A stretch of DNA of 64,000 bases from assembly GCA_904384225.1 (NCBI GenBank), contig CAJFJV010000001.1, forward strand, positions 1-64,000, written 5' to 3'. Numbering within the stretch: position 1 is the first letter of the stretch; each line of letters begins with the position of its first letter. The notes beneath the pieces were generated by a model. It was not told the origin of the DNA and ran no database searches. It saw only the letters and a program-made list of their open reading frames with translations. A program made the translations under genes and the position numbers. This stretch comes from an uncultured Oscillospiraceae bacterium. Lineage in GTDB: Bacteria; Bacillota; Clostridia; Oscillospirales; Ruminococcaceae. This document shows positions 8,075 to 16,891 of the stretch, piece by piece.

Positions 8075-8952
8075 ACCGGTATGCGCGCCGCTGCCTTCTC
8101 GCCTCCGGGCATCCGCTCTGCCCCTTTCTCGCCATTTTGACAGCGGTGCTTTTTACCATGGCGACTTTCCACCCGTTTGTCTCCTGCTGTTCGCTTTTGT
8201 GCGCCGTCCTGCTTTACGGCCTGCTTTCCAGCGCCCGCCAAGCCGCAAAGCGCGCCGCCTTTTCCCTTTTTGCCGCAGTACTGTTCGGCGTGCTGAACGC
8301 GTTTTTGTCGCACCGCGGCGCAACCGTCCTCGTTACACTCTGGGGCATGCCGTTTACGCTGGAGGCTGCGCTTGCCGGCGTATGCGCCGCGCTCTCTTTC
8401 TGTGCGGCCGTCTGCTGGTTTTCCTCCTTCCATCTGCTGATGCATTCCGACCGGATCATCGCGCTTTCCGGCGGGCTTTTTCCCACTTTCACCCTGCTTT
8501 TTTGCATGGTTTTGCGCTTTGTCCCGCTGTTTAGCCGGCGCGCGGAGCAGATTGCACAAGCGCAGGACGCCGCTTTCGGGCAAGGCAGGCGCACAAAGCC
8601 TGCCCGTTTTGCCGGGGTATTCTCCATCCTGATCACATGGGCGCTGGAAAACGGGATCGACACGGCGGATTCTATGCACGCGCGCGGCTATGGGACGGCG
8701 CGGCGCACAAACAGCGGCGCGGTGCGCTTGCACAGGCGGGACGCCGTTTTTCTCGCTGCGTTTTCCCTGTGTGCCGCGGGCGCATTCGCCGTCCTGTTTA
8801 CAGGAAAGCTTTCCGTCTGGTTTTATCCCGTCTTTTTCGTTTTCCCGGCGGACAAAACGACCTTGACCGGTTTTCTCTGTTCTTTTTTCCTATTTGCGGC
8901 CGCGCCGCTGTCAACAGCATGGGAGGTGATACGATGGCGCTTTTTACGTTAG
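8071..8952 (+). CDS. ecfT: ECF transporter T component (EcfT/CbiQ family)
   Basis: This 293-aa protein has several membrane helices and the EcfT coupling-helix motif, seen as DTADSMHARGYG near residue 200. This matches the family's A-x-R-G signature, which contacts the two ATPases. It is the energy-coupling transmembrane subunit that links ATP hydrolysis to toppling of the S component. The ATG at 8071 overlaps the preceding stop by four bases (ATGA), so translation is coupled. The operon context predicts corrinoid transport. Confidence 0.88.
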   Translation: MNRYARRCLLASGHPLCPFLAILTAVLFTMATFHPFVSCCSLLCAVLLYGLLSSARQAAKRAAFSLFAAVLFGVLNAFLSHRGATVLVTLWGMPFTLEAALAGVCAALSFCAAVCWFSSFHLLMHSDRIIALSGGLFPTFTLLFCMVLRFVPLFSRRAEQIAQAQDAAFGQGRRTKPARFAGVFSILITWALENGIDTADSMHARGYGTARRTNSGAVRLHRRDAVFLAAFSLCAAGAFAVLFTGKLSVWFYPVFFVFPADKTTLTGFLCSFFLFAAAPLSTAWEVIRWRFLR

Positions 8953-10583
8953 AAAACGTGGCGTTTTCCTATCCGGAAGCGTCGCGGCCTGCCCTGCAGG
9001 CGCTTAGTTTATCCATCGAACGCGGGAGCTTCAACGTCCTGTGCGGCGCGAGCGGCAGCGGAAAGACCACGCTCCTGCGCCTGCTGAAGCCGTCGCTCAC
9101 ACCACGCGGCAAGTGCACCGGGACGCTCCTTTTTGACGGAAAGCCGCTTTCAGGCCTTTCTCTCAAGGAGGAGGCGCGCCGGATCGGCTTTGTCCAGCAG
9201 TCGCCCGACCGTCAGATCGTCACCGATAAGGTCTGGCACGAACTGGCCTTCGGCTTAGAGTGCATCGGCGCCTCCGCCGAGACCTGCCGCCTGCGCAGCG
9301 CGGAGCTTGCCGGGTATTTTGGGCTTTCGCCGCTTCTGCACCGCGATACGCATACGCTTTCGGGCGGGCAGAAACAGCTTTTAAACCTTGCCTCTGTCAT
9401 GGCGATGGAGCCGGATGTGCTGATCCTTGACGAGCCGACCGCGCAGCTCGACCCGGTCGCCGCAGCAGGCTTCCTCTCCGTTCTTTCCCGCCTGCACCGC
9501 GATTTCGGCACCACGATCCTCATCAGCGAGCACCATCTCGAAGGCGTCGTTCCCGAGGCCGACGCCCTGTTCGTCCTGACAGAGAGCGCGCTTGTCGGCA
9601 AAAGCCCTGCGGATACGGCGCAGGCCCTTTTCAAAAGGCGCGACCCGATGTTCCGCGCGCTTCCCGCCGTGATGCAGGCCGGCACGCTTTCAAACGCCAA
9701 CCCCTGCCCGGTCTCCGTCGCACAGGGGCGCGCGTGGCTTGCGGGACGCCCGTTCTCCGCCCCCGCCTTCCCCGCGTATAAAAAGCCGGAGCAGAAGCCG
9801 CTTCTCGTCTGCAAAGATGCCGCTTTCACCTATTCGCCCGAAGCGCCCGACGTACTGTCCGGCTGTTCCTTCTGCGTCTATCCCGGCGAGCGCTTCGCCC
9901 TGCTCGGGGCAAACGGTTCCGGCAAATCCACGCTGCTATCCCTGCTTTCCGGCCTGCATACCCCCTACAGGGGGAAAATCGCAATCGACGGCCAAAGGCC
10001 CGGCGCGCGCAGGCTGGCCGTGCGAACCGCCTGCCTGCCGCAGGATCCCCAGCTTCTCTTTTCCAAAGAGACGGTTGCTGAAGAGCTTCGGCACGCCGCA
10101 AAGCGTGCGGGGCTCTCCAAAGAGGCGGCAGGCAGGCAGATCCGTGCCGTCTGCACCGACTGCACACTGCCGGACGAGCTGCTCTCCCGGCATCCTTATG
10201 ATCTAAGCGGCGGCGAACAGCAGCGCGCGGCCCTTGCCATGCTGCTGCTTTCCTCCCCCTCCCTTCTTCTGCTCGACGAACCGACCAAAGGGCTTGACGT
10301 CCCCTGCAAAGAGACGCTTTGCGCTCTGCTTGCCGGGCTTTCGCGCAAGGGCATGACCATTGTGTTTGCCTCACACGATATGGAGTTCTGCGCAGCGGCC
10401 GCCGACCGGTGCGCCCTCCTCTTCGACGGCCGCTTTGCGCTGTGCTGCGACACCCGCTCATTCTTCCTGCAAAACCGTTTTTACACCACGCAGACCGTGC
10501 ACCTTGCGCAGGGGCGGGGCGGCTGTATCCGCACCCCCGAGCTTTTGCAGGCGCTGGCGCCGGAAGGAGGCGGGACGCCATGA
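8934..10583 (+). CDS. ecfA: Fused double ABC ATPase of ECF transporter (EcfA-EcfA')
   Basis: This 549-aa protein holds two ATP-binding cassettes in one chain. Cassette 1 has Walker A GASGSGKTT (38-46), signature LSGGQ (142-146) and Walker B VLILDEPTAQLD; cassette 2 has GANGSGKST (325-333), LSGGEQQR and LLLLDEPTKGLD. It replaces separate EcfA and EcfA' subunits and powers the transporter with the adjacent T and S proteins. The ATG at 8934 follows GGGAGG and overlaps the end of ecfT by 19 bp; a longer reading frame upstream lies inside ecfT. All catalytic motifs look intact in both halves. Confidence 0.92.
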   Translation: MALFTLENVAFSYPEASRPALQALSLSIERGSFNVLCGASGSGKTTLLRLLKPSLTPRGKCTGTLLFDGKPLSGLSLKEEARRIGFVQQSPDRQIVTDKVWHELAFGLECIGASAETCRLRSAELAGYFGLSPLLHRDTHTLSGGQKQLLNLASVMAMEPDVLILDEPTAQLDPVAAAGFLSVLSRLHRDFGTTILISEHHLEGVVPEADALFVLTESALVGKSPADTAQALFKRRDPMFRALPAVMQAGTLSNANPCPVSVAQGRAWLAGRPFSAPAFPAYKKPEQKPLLVCKDAAFTYSPEAPDVLSGCSFCVYPGERFALLGANGSGKSTLLSLLSGLHTPYRGKIAIDGQRPGARRLAVRTACLPQDPQLLFSKETVAEELRHAAKRAGLSKEAAGRQIRAVCTDCTLPDELLSRHPYDLSGGEQQRAALAMLLLSSPSLLLLDEPTKGLDVPCKETLCALLAGLSRKGMTIVFASHDMEFCAAAADRCALLFDGRFALCCDTRSFFLQNRFYTTQTVHLAQGRGGCIRTPELLQALAPEGGGTP

Positions 10584-11275
10584 AACGGATCTTTGCCTTC
10601 TGCCTTCTGCTTGCGGCGGCCGCCGTCTTATTCTGCGCGGCGCTGTTTTTAAACGGCCAGCGCTATTATCTGCTGGCCTGCCTGATCCTCCTTCTGGCCT
10701 TTGCCGCCCTGCTTGGACGGCTGGAGCGGCGCCGCCTCCGCGCAAGGGAGATGGTCCTGCTGGCCGTTATGACGTCGCTGGCCGTCATGGGGCGCGCCGT
10801 CTTTTTCCTGCTGCCGCAGTTTAAACCGGCCGCCGCCCTCGTGATACTGGCCGGCGCCCTGCTGGGGGCGGAATCCGGATTTTTAGTGGGCGCTATGACC
10901 GGGTTTGTCTCCAACTTCTTTTTCGGCCAAGGCCCTTGGACGCCGTTTCAGATGTTCGGCTTCGGCCTGATCGGCTTCTTTGCAGGGCTGGTCTTTACAA
11001 AGCTTCCGAAAAGCCGGTCCTGCTATATGGCCTACGGGGCGCTGTCCGTCTTTTTGATATACGGGCTGTGCGCAAACGCCGGGACGCTTTTTACAACCGC
11101 GCCGGCGGGCGAGGCGACGCTTCCGGCATTTGCCGCCGTACTGGCAAGCGCCGTGTGGTTTGATCTTGTGCACGCCGCCTCAACCGCAGTGTTCCTTTTT
11201 TTCCTTGCAAAGCCTTTCACCGCAAAGCTTTCCCGCATCCGTAAAAAATACGGCGTATTCGAACGCGCCGGATAA
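10580..11275 (+). CDS. ECF transporter substrate-binding S component (predicted corrinoid)
   Basis: This 231-aa integral membrane protein has about six helices. The segment MVLLAVMTSLAVMGRAVFF followed by small-residue-rich helices (LAGALLGAESGFLVGAMTG) is typical of ECF S components. Sequence alone does not fix the ligand; specificity for cobalamin or cobinamide is inferred from the riboswitch and the two surface proteins. The start overlaps the ATPase stop (ATGA) and follows GGAAGGAGG. It ends the operon, 36 bp before a terminator. An alternative is a different vitamin S component, but the B12 leader makes that less likely. Confidence 0.8.
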   Translation: MKRIFAFCLLLAAAAVLFCAALFLNGQRYYLLACLILLLAFAALLGRLERRRLRAREMVLLAVMTSLAVMGRAVFFLLPQFKPAAALVILAGALLGAESGFLVGAMTGFVSNFFFGQGPWTPFQMFGFGLIGFFAGLVFTKLPKSRSCYMAYGALSVFLIYGLCANAGTLFTTAPAGEATLPAFAAVLASAVWFDLVHAASTAVFLFFLAKPFTAKLSRIRKKYGVFERAG

Positions 11276-11311
11276 AGTGGTTTAACCGCGGCGCATCATA
11301 CCGTGTACGGC

Positions 11312-11358
11312 AAAGCGGGGCGGCACTCCTTTTGGACTGCCGCCCCGCTTTGTCGTTT
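11312..11358 (+). terminator. Terminator of B12 operon
   Basis: A perfect 14-bp stem AAAGCGGGGCGGCA/TGCCGCCCCGCTTT is followed by GTCGTTTT. It also lies between this operon and the convergent merR gene. Confidence 0.75.
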
Positions 11359-11388
11359 TCCCCGCTTCCCGCAGCGCCGGACGAGGAG

Positions 11389-11775
11389 TCAATCCCCCTG
11401 CCGCTTGAGCGCTTTTTCCTTGGGCAGGATAACCTGTTCATCGTCTTCGATTTTCCGGTTGAGCAGTGCAAGCGATTCCTGAAGCTGCCCGATCCGTTTG
11501 GCAAGGCGGTCGCGCTGTTCTATCAGGATCTGCTTTCTTTCCTCCGCCGTGCCGTCGCCGCGTGCAAACAGCGCAACATACGCGCACAGCGCCTCAATCT
11601 GTACCCCCGCCGCACGCATACAGCGGATGAATTCCACCCATTTGCAGTTTTCCTCCGTATAATCGCGCTTGCCGCCCGGCGTGCGCCCGACTTTCGGCAA
11701 AAGCCCGATCCTTTCATAGTACCGCAGCGTATCGGGTGAAAGGCCGTATTTCCGGCTGACCTCCGCAATCGTCAT
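11389..11775 (-). CDS. MerR family transcriptional regulator
   Basis: This 128-aa protein starts with the MerR winged helix-turn-helix: TIAEVSRKYGLSPDTLRYYE, then GLL, then RDYTEENCKWVEFI. A coiled-coil dimerisation helix (about 85-125) contains RDRLAKRIGQLQESLALLNRK. It has no cysteine cluster for metals, which fits the AdhR/NmlR-like subgroup that commonly controls aldo/keto reductases and other stress genes. Its own promoter carries a typical MerR dyad, so autoregulation is likely. The ATG at 11775 overlaps the stop of a short upstream frame. RBS is AAGGGGG. Confidence 0.88.
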   Translation of the reverse strand: MTIAEVSRKYGLSPDTLRYYERIGLLPKVGRTPGGKRDYTEENCKWVEFIRCMRAAGVQIEALCAYVALFARGDGTAEERKQILIEQRDRLAKRIGQLQESLALLNRKIEDDEQVILPKEKALKRQGD

Positions 11776-11885
11776 ACCACCCGCCCCCTTATCCTGCGCA
11801 AAAGGCTTCGGCGGCCTCTTCCATCCGGCCTGAAATCCCGATGTGCCGCGGGCCGCCGCATGCAGCCGAAGCCAAGTCTTTTCAT
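11772..11885 (-). pseudogene. Possible 5' remnant of an aldo/keto reductase gene
   Basis: In the MerR leader a 37-codon frame begins MKRLGFGCMR, the classic N-terminus of clostridial aldo/keto reductases. It then loses similarity and stops at a TGA overlapping the merR ATG. GAAAGGGGA precedes its ATG at 11885. The simplest reading is that a deletion removed the body of an AKR gene that once sat between the promoter and merR. It could instead be a functional upstream peptide that couples translation. Confidence 0.4.
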
Positions 11886-11928
11886 GTTTTGCAGTCCCCT
11901 TTCTGTTCCTGTTTTTGTCCTATTCCCA

Positions 11929-11958
11929 ATTTAACACCTTGAGCCTGCTCCAAGTCAA
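11929..11958 (-). promoter_or_regulatory. MerR-type promoter with operator dyad
   Basis: On the minus strand TTGACT (rc 11953-11958) and TTAAAT (rc 11929-11934) are 18 bp apart (19 if TAAATT is used). The spacer carries the imperfect dyad CTTGGAGCAGGCTCAAG (rc 11938-11954). A long spacer with a CTTGGAG...CTCAAG dyad is characteristic of AdhR/NmlR-like MerR regulation. Confidence 0.75.
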
Positions 11959-11996
11959 GAAGGAATCCCCGAAACGGCCCATCCGCCCGCCTCCTC

Positions 11997-12025
11997 TTGC
12001 ATAACAGGGCATAGCATGCTAAAAT
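11997..12025 (+). promoter_or_regulatory. Promoter of araBD
   Basis: TTGCAT (11997-12002) is 17 bp from TAAAAT (12020-12025), about 35 bp before the araB start. Confidence 0.6.
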
Positions 12026-12058
12026 GACAGCATAGAAGACACAGAACGGAGGATGGCT

Positions 12059-13735
12059 ATGAAATATACGATCGGCGTCGATTACGGTACACAGTCGGGC
12101 CGTGCGGTTTTAGTCGAAACGGCAACGGGATGTGTACGCGCACAGGCTGTGAAGGAATACACCCACGGCGTCATGGACGAATACCTGCCCGACGGGGTAA
12201 CGCGGCTTGGCCCGGATTGGGCTTTGCAGCACCCGATGGACTATCTTGAGGTTTTGTATGAAACAATTCCCGCCGTCTTAAAGGAGACGGGGGTTTCACC
12301 GCAGGACGTTGTCGGCATTGGGATCGACTTTACCTCCTGCACGGTGCTGCCGGTCGGGGCGGACGGGCTTCCGCTCTGTTTTGATCCCGTACTTGCCAAA
12401 AACCCTCATGCATGGGTCAAGCTTTGGAAACACCATGCCGCGCAGTATGAAGCGAATAAATTAAACCGTATCGCACAGGAGCGGGGCGAGGCGTTCCTTG
12501 ACCGGTACGGCGGGAAAATCTCGTCCGAATGGGTGTTCCCCAAGCTCATGCAGATTCTCGACGAAGCGCCGGAAATCTACGAAAAAATGGACCGCTTTAT
12601 GGAGGCGACCGACTGGGTCACCATGATGCTCTGCGGGCAGGAACGGCGCAACAGCTGTACGGCAGGATACAAGGCGTTGTGGCACAAGCGGGACGGCTAC
12701 CCTTCCAAAGACTTTTTTAAGGCGCTTGACCCAAGGCTCGAAAACGTGGTGGAGGAAAAGCTTGCTGTAACGCTCTACCCTCTCTCTACCAAAGCGGGCG
12801 GCCTGACGGAGGAAATGGCGCAGAAAACGGGGCTTTTGCCGGGAACGGCCGTTGCCGTCGGCAATGTGGACGCCCATGTCTCCGTACCGGCCGTCGGCAT
12901 TACAGAGCCCGGCAAAATGCTGATGATCATCGGCACCTCCACCTGCGACATCCTGCTCGGCACCGAAGAAAAGCTGGTTCCCGGCATGTGCGGCGTCGTG
13001 GAAGACGGCGTGCTTCCGGGGCTTTACGGGTACGAGGCGGGCCAGTCCTGCGTCGGGGACCACTTTGAATGGATGGTGGAGCAGTGCGTTCCGCCGTATG
13101 TTTTCAAAGAAGCCGAAGCCGCCGACATGGGGATCCACGCCTATTTGACCAAAAAGGCAAGCGCTTTAAAACCCGGTGAAAGCGGCCTTCTTGCGCTGGA
13201 CTGGTGGAACGGGAACCGCTCGGTCCTAGTAGACGTCGACCTTACGGGCATGATGCTCGGCATGACGCTCTCGACCCGCCCCGAAGAAATCTACCGTGCG
13301 CTCATCGAGGCGACCGCCTACGGCAAACGCATGATTATTGAAACATTTGAAGAATCCGGCGTACCCGTCGACGAGCTGTACGCCTGCGGCGGCATTTCGT
13401 GGAAAAACCCCATGATGATGCAGATCTACGCGGACGTCACCAATAAGCCCATCAAAATTTCCGCCTCCGACCAGACGCCGGCACTCGGCGCGGCTATGTT
13501 CGGCGCCGTCGCGGCGGGCAAGGAAAACGGCGGATACAGCTCCATCTTTGAAGCCGCAAAAGTCATGGGGAAAGTAAAGGACGAGGCCTATTACCCCATC
13601 CCGGAAAACGCGGCCGCCTATGACCGGCTGTATGCGGAGTACAAGCGCCTGCACGACTATTTCGGGCGCGGGGAAAACGATGTGATGAAACGCTTGAAGG
13701 CGCTGAAGGCCGAAGCGCGCCGCAGGGAGGGATAA
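12059..13735 (+). CDS. araB: Ribulokinase
   Basis: This 558-aa FGGY-family sugar kinase phosphorylates L-ribulose to L-ribulose-5-phosphate. It shows the N-terminal phosphate loop [13 protein letters not shown], the ribulokinase-specific [14 protein letters not shown] segment, the [13 protein letters not shown] motif and an ATPase-fold C-terminal half with [10 protein letters not shown]. The length suits AraB. Two ATGs are available: the one at 12053 abuts the GGAGG (12048-12052), whereas 12059 is spaced six bases, so 12059 is preferred. araD follows after three bases. The isomerase AraA is not in the window. Confidence 0.95.
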   Translation: MKYTIGVDYGTQSGRAVLVETATGCVRAQAVKEYTHGVMDEYLPDGVTRLGPDWALQHPMDYLEVLYETIPAVLKETGVSPQDVVGIGIDFTSCTVLPVGADGLPLCFDPVLAKNPHAWVKLWKHHAAQYEANKLNRIAQERGEAFLDRYGGKISSEWVFPKLMQILDEAPEIYEKMDRFMEATDWVTMMLCGQERRNSCTAGYKALWHKRDGYPSKDFFKALDPRLENVVEEKLAVTLYPLSTKAGGLTEEMAQKTGLLPGTAVAVGNVDAHVSVPAVGITEPGKMLMIIGTSTCDILLGTEEKLVPGMCGVVEDGVLPGLYGYEAGQSCVGDHFEWMVEQCVPPYVFKEAEAADMGIHAYLTKKASALKPGESGLLALDWWNGNRSVLVDVDLTGMMLGMTLSTRPEEIYRALIEATAYGKRMIIETFEESGVPVDELYACGGISWKNPMMMQIYADVTNKPIKISASDQTPALGAAMFGAVAAGKENGGYSSIFEAAKVMGKVKDEAYYPIPENAAAYDRLYAEYKRLHDYFGRGENDVMKRLKALKAEARRREG

Positions 13736-13738
13736 GCC

Positions 13739-14428
13739 ATGCTTGAGCAGCTCAAACAAGAGGTATACGAAGCCAACCTTGACCTTGTAAAAAAGGGCAT
13801 GGTGATCTACACATGGGGCAACGTGAGCGGTATCGACCGCGAAAGCGGGCTTGTCGTCATCAAGCCGAGCGGCGTGGACTACGGCGCGATGCGGCCGGAG
13901 GATATGGTTGTGGTGGATTTAAACGGCGCTGTTGTCGAAGGGCGCTGGCGCCCCTCCTCCGACACGCCCACGCACCTTGCCCTGTATCAAAGCTTTCCCG
14001 CCGTCGGCGGCATTACGCACACGCATTCCACCTTTGCCGTTGCTTTCGCACAGGCCGGCCTTCCCATCCCTGCGCTCGGCACGACGCATGCAGATTACTT
14101 TTACGGCGATATCCCCTGCACGCGCAGCCTGACCGCCGCAGAGATCCAAGCCGCGTATGAAAAAAACACCGGCCTTGTCATCGCGGAAACGTTTCAGGGA
14201 AAAGACCCGCTCGCCGTCCCCGGGGTCCTTGTAAAAGGCCACGGCCCCTTCACCTGGGGGAAAAACGCGGCGGAATCCGTCTATCACGCAGTTGTGCTCG
14301 ATAAGGTGGCGGAGATGGCGCTCCACACGCTGTCGCTTTCCCCCGCTGCGCCGCGTGTGCCGCAGCACCTTTTAGACAAGCACTATTTCCGCAAGCACGG
14401 TGCAAACGCCTATTACGGCCAGAAGTAG
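13739..14428 (+). CDS. araD: L-ribulose-5-phosphate 4-epimerase
   Basis: This 229-aa class II aldolase-like metalloenzyme converts L-ribulose-5-P to D-xylulose-5-P, feeding arabinose into the pentose phosphate pathway. The Zn-binding histidines are seen in [14 protein letters not shown] and in [11 protein letters not shown]; the [11 protein letters not shown] phosphate-binding segment is present. It directly follows araB, with GGGAGG inside the end of araB as ribosome binding site, and is followed by a bidirectional terminator. With the GH51 arabinofuranosidase at 16892-18334 it suggests use of arabinan-derived oligosaccharides. Confidence 0.95.
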   Translation: MLEQLKQEVYEANLDLVKKGMVIYTWGNVSGIDRESGLVVIKPSGVDYGAMRPEDMVVVDLNGAVVEGRWRPSSDTPTHLALYQSFPAVGGITHTHSTFAVAFAQAGLPIPALGTTHADYFYGDIPCTRSLTAAEIQAAYEKNTGLVIAETFQGKDPLAVPGVLVKGHGPFTWGKNAAESVYHAVVLDKVAEMALHTLSLSPAAPRVPQHLLDKHYFRKHGANAYYGQK

Positions 14429-14444
14429 CACCGCCCCTGCTTCG

Positions 14445-14486
14445 CAAAAAACCGCTCCCAGCCTGTATGCCGGGAGCGGTTTTTTA
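14445..14486. terminator. Bidirectional terminator between araD and ABC permease
   Basis: AAAAACCGCTCCC pairs with GGGAGCGGTTTTT with T runs on both strands. It even overlaps the permease stop codon, so it serves both converging transcripts. Confidence 0.85.
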
Positions 14487-15269
14487 TTTTAACAGCATTT
14501 CATAGGTAAATTTCCCCATCGCGCTTTTTAAAAGCAGCCATGCCAAAAGCGCACAGACCGCGCCGATCCCGAGCAGCAGCCACACGCTGACGAGCAGGAC
14601 CCCAGAAAACTGGCCCGTTACCAGCAGGATGACCGGGACGATCAGGAATACCGCGCCCTGCTGGGATTCCTCCACGCTCTGCGCCTTTGCCGAACGCCGC
14701 ACAATCAGCGTGACGGCAATCAAGGAGATGGCGGGCGATACCAAAAGCAGTATGGCCGCCCAGCTTGCCCCCGGCAGCAAAAGCCCGCCTGCAAGGAAAA
14801 ACAGCTCCGCCTCTACCACAACAAGCATGGCGAAAAACGAGAGGAAGGATACCAGCATGCTGAGCAAAAAGGATGCCGCCACCTTCGCACGGAAAATCTG
14901 CTTTAACGAAAGCGGGCTGTATAAAAGCGTTTCCAGCGTACGCCGCTCCTTTTCCCCCACAAAGGAGCTTGCCGCCATAACCGACGCCGTCATAATCGGG
15001 ATCATGAGGAAAAACAACGGCATGATATAGTTTAAAACAAGCCCCGCAATTGTCATTTCAAGGCTGCCGCCCTGAAGCGATTGGGGCAGCATCCCCGCCA
15101 AGCTTTGAAAGTCCGGATCGTCCGGTGCAAAATGGATCAGGACAATAAACAAAGACGGCAAAAACACAGTGAGCACCAGCGGGACGATCAAAATCGCGGA
15201 AAACAGCCGCCGGTTGGCCGTAATCCCCTTAAAATCCTTTTTCATGAGCGACAGCATCGCACGGTTCAT
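14484..15269 (-). CDS. ABC-2 type transporter permease
   Basis: This 261-aa protein has about six membrane helices in the ABC-2 (NatB/CcmB-like) arrangement. It has an N-terminal helix (FSAILIVPLVLTVFLPSLF), a central helix MPLFFLMIPIMTASVMAASS and the family motif FVGEKERRTLETLLYSPLS, which precedes the coupling region. It pairs with the ATPase whose gene overlaps its start by 41 bp, forming an exporter of unknown substrate (ion, drug or peptide). The ATG at 15269 follows AAGGAGGAG. It lacks the large extracellular loop of NatB, which argues for a compact half-type permease. Confidence 0.85.
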   Translation of the reverse strand: MNRAMLSLMKKDFKGITANRRLFSAILIVPLVLTVFLPSLFIVLIHFAPDDPDFQSLAGMLPQSLQGGSLEMTIAGLVLNYIMPLFFLMIPIMTASVMAASSFVGEKERRTLETLLYSPLSLKQIFRAKVAASFLLSMLVSFLSFFAMLVVVEAELFFLAGGLLLPGASWAAILLLVSPAISLIAVTLIVRRSAKAQSVEESQQGAVFLIVPVILLVTGQFSGVLLVSVWLLLGIGAVCALLAWLLLKSAMGKFTYEMLLK

Positions 15270-16179
15270 GGCCGTTCTCCTCCTTTTTGCCTGTCAGCGC
15301 GAAATAGATATCTTCCAGCGAAGGGTGTTTTAACGCAACAGAATAGACTGCGCCGCCTGCCTCCACAATCCTGCGGACCACAGCGGGCACCTCCTCTTCC
15401 GTATTGACGCTCATCTCATATGTCCGTTTCCCGGTTTGGCGCGCCATGAGCCCGTCTGGCATCCCCTCCGCACAGATATGCAGCGTTGCCCCCGGAAGCA
15501 CTGAGGCCCGAAGCCCGTCCAGCGTCCCAAACGCCAATAACCGCCCCTCCTCCAGCAAGCCGTAGCGGGTGCAGATCTCCTGCGCATACCTCAGCTGGTG
15601 TGTACAGAGGAAAACGGTCGTCCCCATTTCCTGCGCCGTCTCTTGGATCATCCGGTTCACGGCCTGCGTGCTCTCCGGATCAAGGCCCGATGTCGGCTCA
15701 TCGAGAAAGAGCACCTTCGGCCCCGGCAGCATCGCGCGGGCCAGCGAAAGCTTTTGCCGCATGCCGGTGGAATACGCGCCAAGCTTCCGTTCCCCGGCCT
15801 CCTCTAAATCGAGCTGTCTCAGCAGCGCGGCCGCCCGGCGTTTCCCCTCCGCCTCCGGGATCCCGAAAAGCGAAGCATAAAAGCACAGGTTCTGCATCCC
15901 GCTCAGGTTGTCGTACATCTGTGCATGCTCCGTCACAACGCCGGACAGCGCATGGACCTTTTCCGGCTCAGCCGCCGGATCAAGCCCGAAGACCCGGCAG
16001 CTTCCCGCCGAAGGCCGGAGCATGCCGGTCAACAGCTTAACGGTAGTGGTCTTCCCCGCGCCGTTCGGCCCTAAAAAGCCGAACACCTCCCCTTCCTCCA
16101 AGGAAAGCGAAACTTGCCTGACGGCCTGCTTTCCTCCGGGATATGTCTTCGTCAATTCTTCAAGCGCAATGGCCAGCAT
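15229..16179 (-). CDS. ABC transporter ATP-binding protein (ABC-2 exporter)
   Basis: This 316-aa ATPase has Walker A GPNGAGKTT, signature YSTGMRQKLSLARAML, Walker B KVLFLDEPTSGLDP and the H-loop LCTHQL. A C-terminal accessory domain of about 90 residues is typical of NatA/CcmA-like exporter ATPases. It energises the overlapping permease downstream. The ATG at 16179 follows AGGAGGAAGG. No regulator is adjacent, and the exported substrate cannot be predicted. Confidence 0.92.
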   Translation of the reverse strand: MLAIALEELTKTYPGGKQAVRQVSLSLEEGEVFGFLGPNGAGKTTTVKLLTGMLRPSAGSCRVFGLDPAAEPEKVHALSGVVTEHAQMYDNLSGMQNLCFYASLFGIPEAEGKRRAAALLRQLDLEEAGERKLGAYSTGMRQKLSLARAMLPGPKVLFLDEPTSGLDPESTQAVNRMIQETAQEMGTTVFLCTHQLRYAQEICTRYGLLEEGRLLAFGTLDGLRASVLPGATLHICAEGMPDGLMARQTGKRTYEMSVNTEEEVPAVVRRIVEAGGAVYSVALKHPSLEDIYFALTGKKEENGHEPCDAVAHEKGF

Positions 16180-16359
16180 TTTCCTTCCTCCTGCCTGCCG
16201 CCGGGCCTCCCGCTATGCGCGGGCGGGCCGGTTCTTTTCCCTTTGCACCCTATTGTAAGGGATCTCAGGGGAAAATGCAATATGACTCTTTTTACACGGC
16301 GTTCATAAATTGCCGCCGCAAAAAGGTACCGGACGGCCCGGGCATCATAGCGGGAGGCC

Positions 16360-16388
16360 TTGTGTCCCACCCGTCCCCGTGCTACAAT
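16360..16388 (+). promoter_or_regulatory. Promoter of conserved CxCPAC protein
   Basis: TTGTGT (16360-16365) is 17 bp from TACAAT (16383-16388), 36 bp before the ATG at 16425. Confidence 0.55.
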
Positions 16389-16424
16389 AAAGGCAAATCC
16401 CATAAGGAAAGCGAGTGTAAAAAG

Positions 16425-16781
16425 ATGGACAAAGAAGTATTGCAGTACGTTTCTATGAAAACAAAGGAACTGATCGATTCGCCTACATGCAGCAGCGAGG
16501 CCAAAGAGGCGGCGCAAAGCTGGCTTGACGCAGTGGGGACTGACAAAGAACAGGCCCAAACCCTCTTGTATATCCAAGAGCTCGAAGAGGATATCATGCC
16601 GATCGACAACCTGATCGGCTTTGCCGAATCCGAGCAGGGGAAGGCATACTTCGGCCCGAAGGCGGCGGAAATTGCGGCGCATGCAAAAGAGATCAAGGCA
16701 AACGGCGCAAAATACTGCGACTGCCCGGCCTGCGCGGCGGTAGAAGCCATACTGGAAAAAAAGGGCGATATGGTAAAGTAA
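16425..16781 (+). CDS. Small conserved clostridial protein with CDCPAC motif
   Basis: This 118-aa soluble protein is acidic and predicted all-helical. From memory it resembles a protein widespread in Clostridia that is often named 'heat-shock protein Hsp90', a name not supported by any Hsp90 domain. Conserved parts are LIDSPTCSSEAKEAAQSWLD, IQELEEDIMPIDNLIGFAES and the C-terminal KYCDCPACAAVEAIL, which could bind metal or form disulfides. The start at 16425 is the first ATG fitting the conserved N-terminus; its Shine-Dalgarno (AAGGA) is unusually distant. It is a single-gene unit with its own promoter and terminator. Function unknown. Confidence 0.75.
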   Translation: MDKEVLQYVSMKTKELIDSPTCSSEAKEAAQSWLDAVGTDKEQAQTLLYIQELEEDIMPIDNLIGFAESEQGKAYFGPKAAEIAAHAKEIKANGAKYCDCPACAAVEAILEKKGDMVK

Positions 16782-16800
16782 CGCCCCTGTTTTGTAAAGC

Positions 16801-16840
16801 AAAAGTCCGCATCCTCCGGTATCGGAGGATGCGGACTTTT
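16801..16840. terminator. Bidirectional terminator
   Basis: A perfect 17-bp stem (16801-16817 with 16824-16840) starts with AAAA and ends with TTTT, so it can act on both the preceding gene and the convergent GH51 gene. Confidence 0.85.
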
Positions 16841-16891
16841 CCCTATGCGCAAAGCGGGTGTCCGGAACCTGTCCGTTTCCGCCCCGCCGTT

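Noticed and set aside
8637-8933. N-terminal extension of the double ABC ATPase by 99 codons
   Set aside because: The extension lies inside ecfT in another frame; GGGAGG precedes the ATG at 8934, where the ABC domain begins.
16425-16781. Hsp90 chaperone label for the 118-aa protein
   Set aside because: The protein is far too short and has none of the GHKL ATPase motifs.
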